Shown piece after piece: positions 61,325 through 64,000 of a DNA stretch of 64,000 nucleotides. The position numbers were made by a program, and so were the translations under genes. The stretch is from Rhizobium sp. NZLR1 (GTDB taxonomy: Bacteria; Pseudomonadota; Alphaproteobacteria; Rhizobiales; Rhizobiaceae): positions 1-64,000 of the forward strand of contig NZ_CP071634.1 of assembly GCF_017357385.1 (NCBI RefSeq), in the 5' to 3' direction. The notes under the pieces were generated by a model, which saw nothing but the letters and a program-made list of their open reading frames with translations, ran no database searches and was not told where the DNA came from. Every line of letters starts with the position of its first letter. Positions within the stretch are counted from its first letter, which is position 1.

Positions 61325-62662
61325 TTGGCTCTCTCCACCTTCGATACGCTTTTGCAGAAGATCGACACCCGCGCGGCGCGTGCCGGCATCATCGGGCTCG
61401 GTTATGTCGGCCTGCCGCTGGCGATGGCGGTGGCGCGCAGCGGCTTTGCGGTCACCGGCTTCGACATCGATCCCTCCAAGATGGTGGCGCTCGATGCCCG
61501 CCGCTCCTATATCGACGCGGTCAGCGACGCAGCGCTTGCCACCGAGATCAAAGCAGGACGCTTCGAGGCGACGACCGATTTCGCCGGGCTTGCCGCCTGC
61601 GACGTCATCATCATCTGCGTGCCGACGCCGCTGACCAAACACCGCGATCCCGACCTTTCCTTCGTCGAGGCGACGTCGCGCTCGATCGCCGCGCATCTGC
61701 GCCCCGGCCAGCTCGTCGTGCTGGAATCGACCACCTATCCCGGCACGACCGATGATATCGTCAAGGTCATTCTCGAAGGCACCGGGCTGAAGTCCGGTTC
61801 GGACTTCTTCGTCGGCTTCTCGCCGGAGCGGGAGGATCCCGGCAACCAGAATTATCATACCGCCACCATCCCGAAGGTCGTCGCCGGCGACGGCACTGAG
61901 GCGCTGTCCTTGATGAAGGCCTTCTACGGTGCGGCGGTCTCGACCGTCGTTCCGGTCTCCTCGAACGCGACGGCCGAGGCGGTGAAGCTTACCGAAAACA
62001 TCTTCCGCTCGGTCAACATCGCCCTCGTCAACGAGCTGAAGACCGTCTATGCGGCGATGGGCATCGATGTCTGGGAAGTGATCGACGCGGCCAAGACCAA
62101 GCCCTTCGGCTATATGCCCTTCTATCCTGGCCCCGGCCTCGGCGGCCATTGCATCCCGATCGATCCCTTCTACCTCACCTGGAAATCGCGCGAATACGAG
62201 CTGCCCACCCGCTTCATCGAGCTCGCCGGCGAGATCAATTCGGCAATGCCGCGTTATGTCGTCGGCAAGCTTGCCGAAGCCCTCGACATCCGCGCCGGCA
62301 AGGCGCTGAGCCGCAGCAAGGTGCTGGTGATCGGGCTCGCCTACAAGAAGAACGTTGCCGATATCCGCGAGAGCCCATCGCTGCGGCTGATCGAGATCAT
62401 TGAGGAACGCGGCGGACGGGCCGATTATCACGATCCCTTCGTCACCGAGATCCCGCCGACACGCGAATACCAGGCGCTGAAGGGCCGCCAATCGGTGGCG
62501 CTGACGCCGGAAGCGGTCGCCGGTTACGATGCGGTGCTGGTCGCGACCGACCATGACAGCGTGGATTATGCGACGCTCGCAAAAAGTGCTGCGCTGATCA
62601 TCGACACGCGCAACGTCTTCAACCGGCTCGGGCTTTCTGCCGGTCACATCATCAAGGCGTGA
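61325..62662 (+). CDS. nucleotide sugar dehydrogenase (WbpA/TviB type)
   Basis: UDP-sugar 6-dehydrogenase that oxidises a UDP-hexose or UDP-N-acetylhexosamine to the uronic acid. IIGLGYVGLPLAMAVARSGF is the Rossmann start, EREDPGNQN matches WbpA relatives, and PGPGLGGHCIPIDPFY carries the catalytic Cys. IGLAYKKNVADIRESPS closes the C-terminal domain. From TTG 61325 it is 445 residues, the family size; ATG 61226 and even 60848 are in frame but precede the conserved part and cross a repeat. It may supply a sugar acid to the nearby glycosyltransferases, although no operon links them. Confidence 0.88.
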   Translation: MALSTFDTLLQKIDTRAARAGIIGLGYVGLPLAMAVARSGFAVTGFDIDPSKMVALDARRSYIDAVSDAALATEIKAGRFEATTDFAGLAACDVIIICVPTPLTKHRDPDLSFVEATSRSIAAHLRPGQLVVLESTTYPGTTDDIVKVILEGTGLKSGSDFFVGFSPEREDPGNQNYHTATIPKVVAGDGTEALSLMKAFYGAAVSTVVPVSSNATAEAVKLTENIFRSVNIALVNELKTVYAAMGIDVWEVIDAAKTKPFGYMPFYPGPGLGGHCIPIDPFYLTWKSREYELPTRFIELAGEINSAMPRYVVGKLAEALDIRAGKALSRSKVLVIGLAYKKNVADIRESPSLRLIEIIEERGGRADYHDPFVTEIPPTREYQALKGRQSVALTPEAVAGYDAVLVATDHDSVDYATLAKSAALIIDTRNVFNRLGLSAGHIIKA

Positions 62663-62688
62663 CGGCCACAGCTAAGAAGGGAGGCTCG

Positions 62689-62763
62689 ATGGCACCCGTC
62701 GGCATTGCCTACGATGACGGCGACAAGGAAACTACCCGAACCGGTCGTTGCCGTTCCCGCTAA
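62689..62763 (+). CDS. possible 24-residue small ORF
   Basis: ATG 62689 is preceded at good spacing by AAGGGAGG, and the frame (MAPVGIAYDDGDKETTRTGRCRSR) stops after 24 codons. It begins 26 bp after the dehydrogenase stop on the same strand. I find no known family. The ribosome site is strong; the coding reading is tentative, and it could be a decayed gene end. Confidence 0.35.
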   Translation: MAPVGIAYDDGDKETTRTGRCRSR

Positions 62764-62836
62764 GTCGTTGCGTAAACCAGGATGAGATCAGCCCGTCGCC
62801 GTCAAAGCGGCGGGTTGCCTTTCTTCGGTGCGCGTC

Positions 62837-64000
62837 TCAGATGACGGGCGGCGTTGCAGAAAGCGACTTGCCGGTCATCCGGCTGGCGGCCACCGCATAA
62901 CCGCCTGATGCACCGTCGATGAAATGCATGTGGTCGCGCGAAATCGGCGTCGGCACGAAGCAGGTCATCAGCGCCGAGGCCTGCCGATGCAGGCCGTAGC
63001 GGGCAATGCCCCTGGCCCGCGCCGCTTCCAGCAACGTCTCGATCCGTTTCAGATGTTCGGCATCGACGTCGACCGTCATCTTCAGCCCGTCGTCGAACTT
63101 GCGGAAATCGGAATTGCCGGCGACGTCGCTTTTGTAGCGGCGCGCGTCGAAGCGGCCGAGCGGAATGCCGAGCCTGTAGAACAATACGGTAACGGCGAGC
63201 TGCAGGAAGATGAAGAGCTTCTGCCGCAACCGCCGACCGGCCGGCGCGGTGGCCTTGGCCTCGCGATTGATGCCGTGCAGCGAAAAGGCGAAGTTTGGGC
63301 CGCCGGCCGGCACCGGATGGCTATCGCGGTTCTGTTCGGTGGTGATGGCGACGATACCGTTGACGAGCTCGCGGAATTCTTCGCCCGGGCGGCCTTCGCC
63401 GGGAACCGCGATGATCGAGACGATCTCGCCGTTTTGCGCATCGATCGGGCTCCAGCGGCAGGAGAGGCCGGTGAGATCTGGGCGGGTTTCCGGGGCGGCG
63501 CGGTCGACGGCGTAACGGCCGAGCTTCATCTGTCTTTCCGCCCAGCTGGTGCCACCGCCCCAGAACATCGCATAGGTGACGTGCGGGCTTGCCGAGTAAC
63601 GTGCGACGCGGACGTCGAGACCCTCGGCGCGGGTGTCGGCGACGGGAACGATGGCGATGCGCAGCATCAGGCTGAGATCTTCCTCGACCCAGACCTGCAC
63701 CGCGGCAAGGGCATCGCGCGCCGCCTGCTCCAGCGAACCCGGAAGCGCGATCAGCGCACCGTCGCCGCCGAAGACGAAGGGATAATCGCCCTTGCCGACG
63801 GCATTCAACACCGCCGAAATGACGCTGGCGCCCGCCATGTTGACGTCCTTGTAACGGCCGCCGGCGATTGCCTGCGTCGAGCCGACGATGTCGGCGAGCG
63901 CCAGCACCCATCCGTCCGGCAGCGGCCGATAATTGGCGGCATCGGTCACGCCCTCGAAGACGCTGAACAGCGGCACGGCGGCAAAGAATTCTTCGTCGGT
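62837..64000 (-). CDS. DUF3095 protein, cyclase-like, 5' end outside the window
   Basis: The product ends at 62837; the frame stays open to 64000 (TDEEFFAAVPLFSVFEG), so the true start lies beyond the edge. GTG 63976 is in frame but would cut the domain. The N-terminal region has WVLALADIVGSTQAI and FVFGGDGALIALP. These mimic the two metal-binding motifs of class III cyclases (ADxxGST, GGDG), as in DUF3095 proteins, whose activity is unproven. A longer alpha/beta part with a hydrophobic stretch (LFIFLQLAVTVLFYRL) follows. It lies on the minus strand after a gap of 173 bp. Confidence 0.8.
   Translation of the reverse strand, partial: TDEEFFAAVPLFSVFEGVTDAANYRPLPDGWVLALADIVGSTQAIAGGRYKDVNMAGASVISAVLNAVGKGDYPFVFGGDGALIALPGSLEQAARDALAAVQVWVEEDLSLMLRIAIVPVADTRAEGLDVRVARYSASPHVTYAMFWGGGTSWAERQMKLGRYAVDRAAPETRPDLTGLSCRWSPIDAQNGEIVSIIAVPGEGRPGEEFRELVNGIVAITTEQNRDSHPVPAGGPNFAFSLHGINREAKATAPAGRRLRQKLFIFLQLAVTVLFYRLGIPLGRFDARRYKSDVAGNSDFRKFDDGLKMTVDVDAEHLKRIETLLEAARARGIARYGLHRQASALMTCFVPTPISRDHMHFIDGASGGYAVAASRMTGKSLSATPPVI

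Noticed and set aside
1..64000. CRISPR array, prophage, insertion sequence, tRNA or rRNA
   Set aside because: No regularly spaced repeats, transposase, integrase or structural RNA signature was seen by eye.

Overview
The window looks like the start of a large secondary replicon (plasmid or chromid) of a fast-growing Rhizobium, probably of the R. leguminosarum/etli group. The evidence is a complete repABC replication/partition operon at the left edge, rhizobial intergenic repeats (two RIME-type copies and two smaller palindromes sharing a core), alphaproteobacterial GGAAC-N16-CGTT promoters, an ActP/HmrR copper module and GC-rich coding throughout. No tRNA, rRNA, CRISPR array or transposase was seen.

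Layout. 1-5.0 kb: repA-repB-repC with an antisense RNA between repB and repC and a parS-like palindrome inside repB, then a DUF1612/HTH gene and three tandem hairpins. 5.0-7.6 kb: an ECF sigma/anti-sigma/BI-1 membrane protein operon and a small hypothetical. 7.6-13.2 kb: copper regulator HmrR, copper ATPase ActP with a MerR-type promoter, and trehalose enzyme TreY. 13.3-22.3 kb: periplasm and envelope genes, namely a frameshifted pbpC, a giant alpha-2-macroglobulin, an exported MsrA and an L,D-transpeptidase. 22.5-27.7 kb: a single-domain response regulator, a TetR repressor, two MFS transporters and a LacI regulator. 28.1-33.2 kb: a small secreted protein, a two-subunit ABC exporter and a flavodoxin-like reductase. 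33.5-38.2 kb: an FAD protein, a hybrid histidine kinase and an acyltransferase. 38.3-45.1 kb: cyoABCD quinol oxidase with SURF1 and a divergent MFS gene. 45.3-46.1 kb: a ParE-type toxin-antitoxin pair. 46.1-53.2 kb: three glycosyltransferases, an ABC-exporter-like protein whose ATPase motifs are all degenerate, and a cyclic-nucleotide-binding protein. 53.3-59.3 kb: a peptide-type ABC importer operon. 59.4-64 kb: a class III cyclase, a nucleotide-sugar dehydrogenase and a DUF3095 protein cut by the window edge.

How the parts fit. Replicon maintenance (repABC, parS, ctRNA, toxin-antitoxin) sits with envelope defence (A2M/PbpC, MsrA, L,D-transpeptidase, copper export), terminal respiration (bo3-type oxidase with a Met/His-rich subunit II tail) and signalling. 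The response regulator and the hybrid kinase each have an EcfG-type general stress promoter. The least explained part is 46-53 kb: glycosyltransferases beside a catalytically dead-looking ABC protein with a large NBD insertion and a stand-alone cNMP-binding domain, with a cyclase-domain gene about 6 kb beyond the cluster. It could be a glycan synthesis system under nucleotide control, but that is inference. Starts are adjusted where Shine-Dalgarno spacing or a four-base overlap decides.
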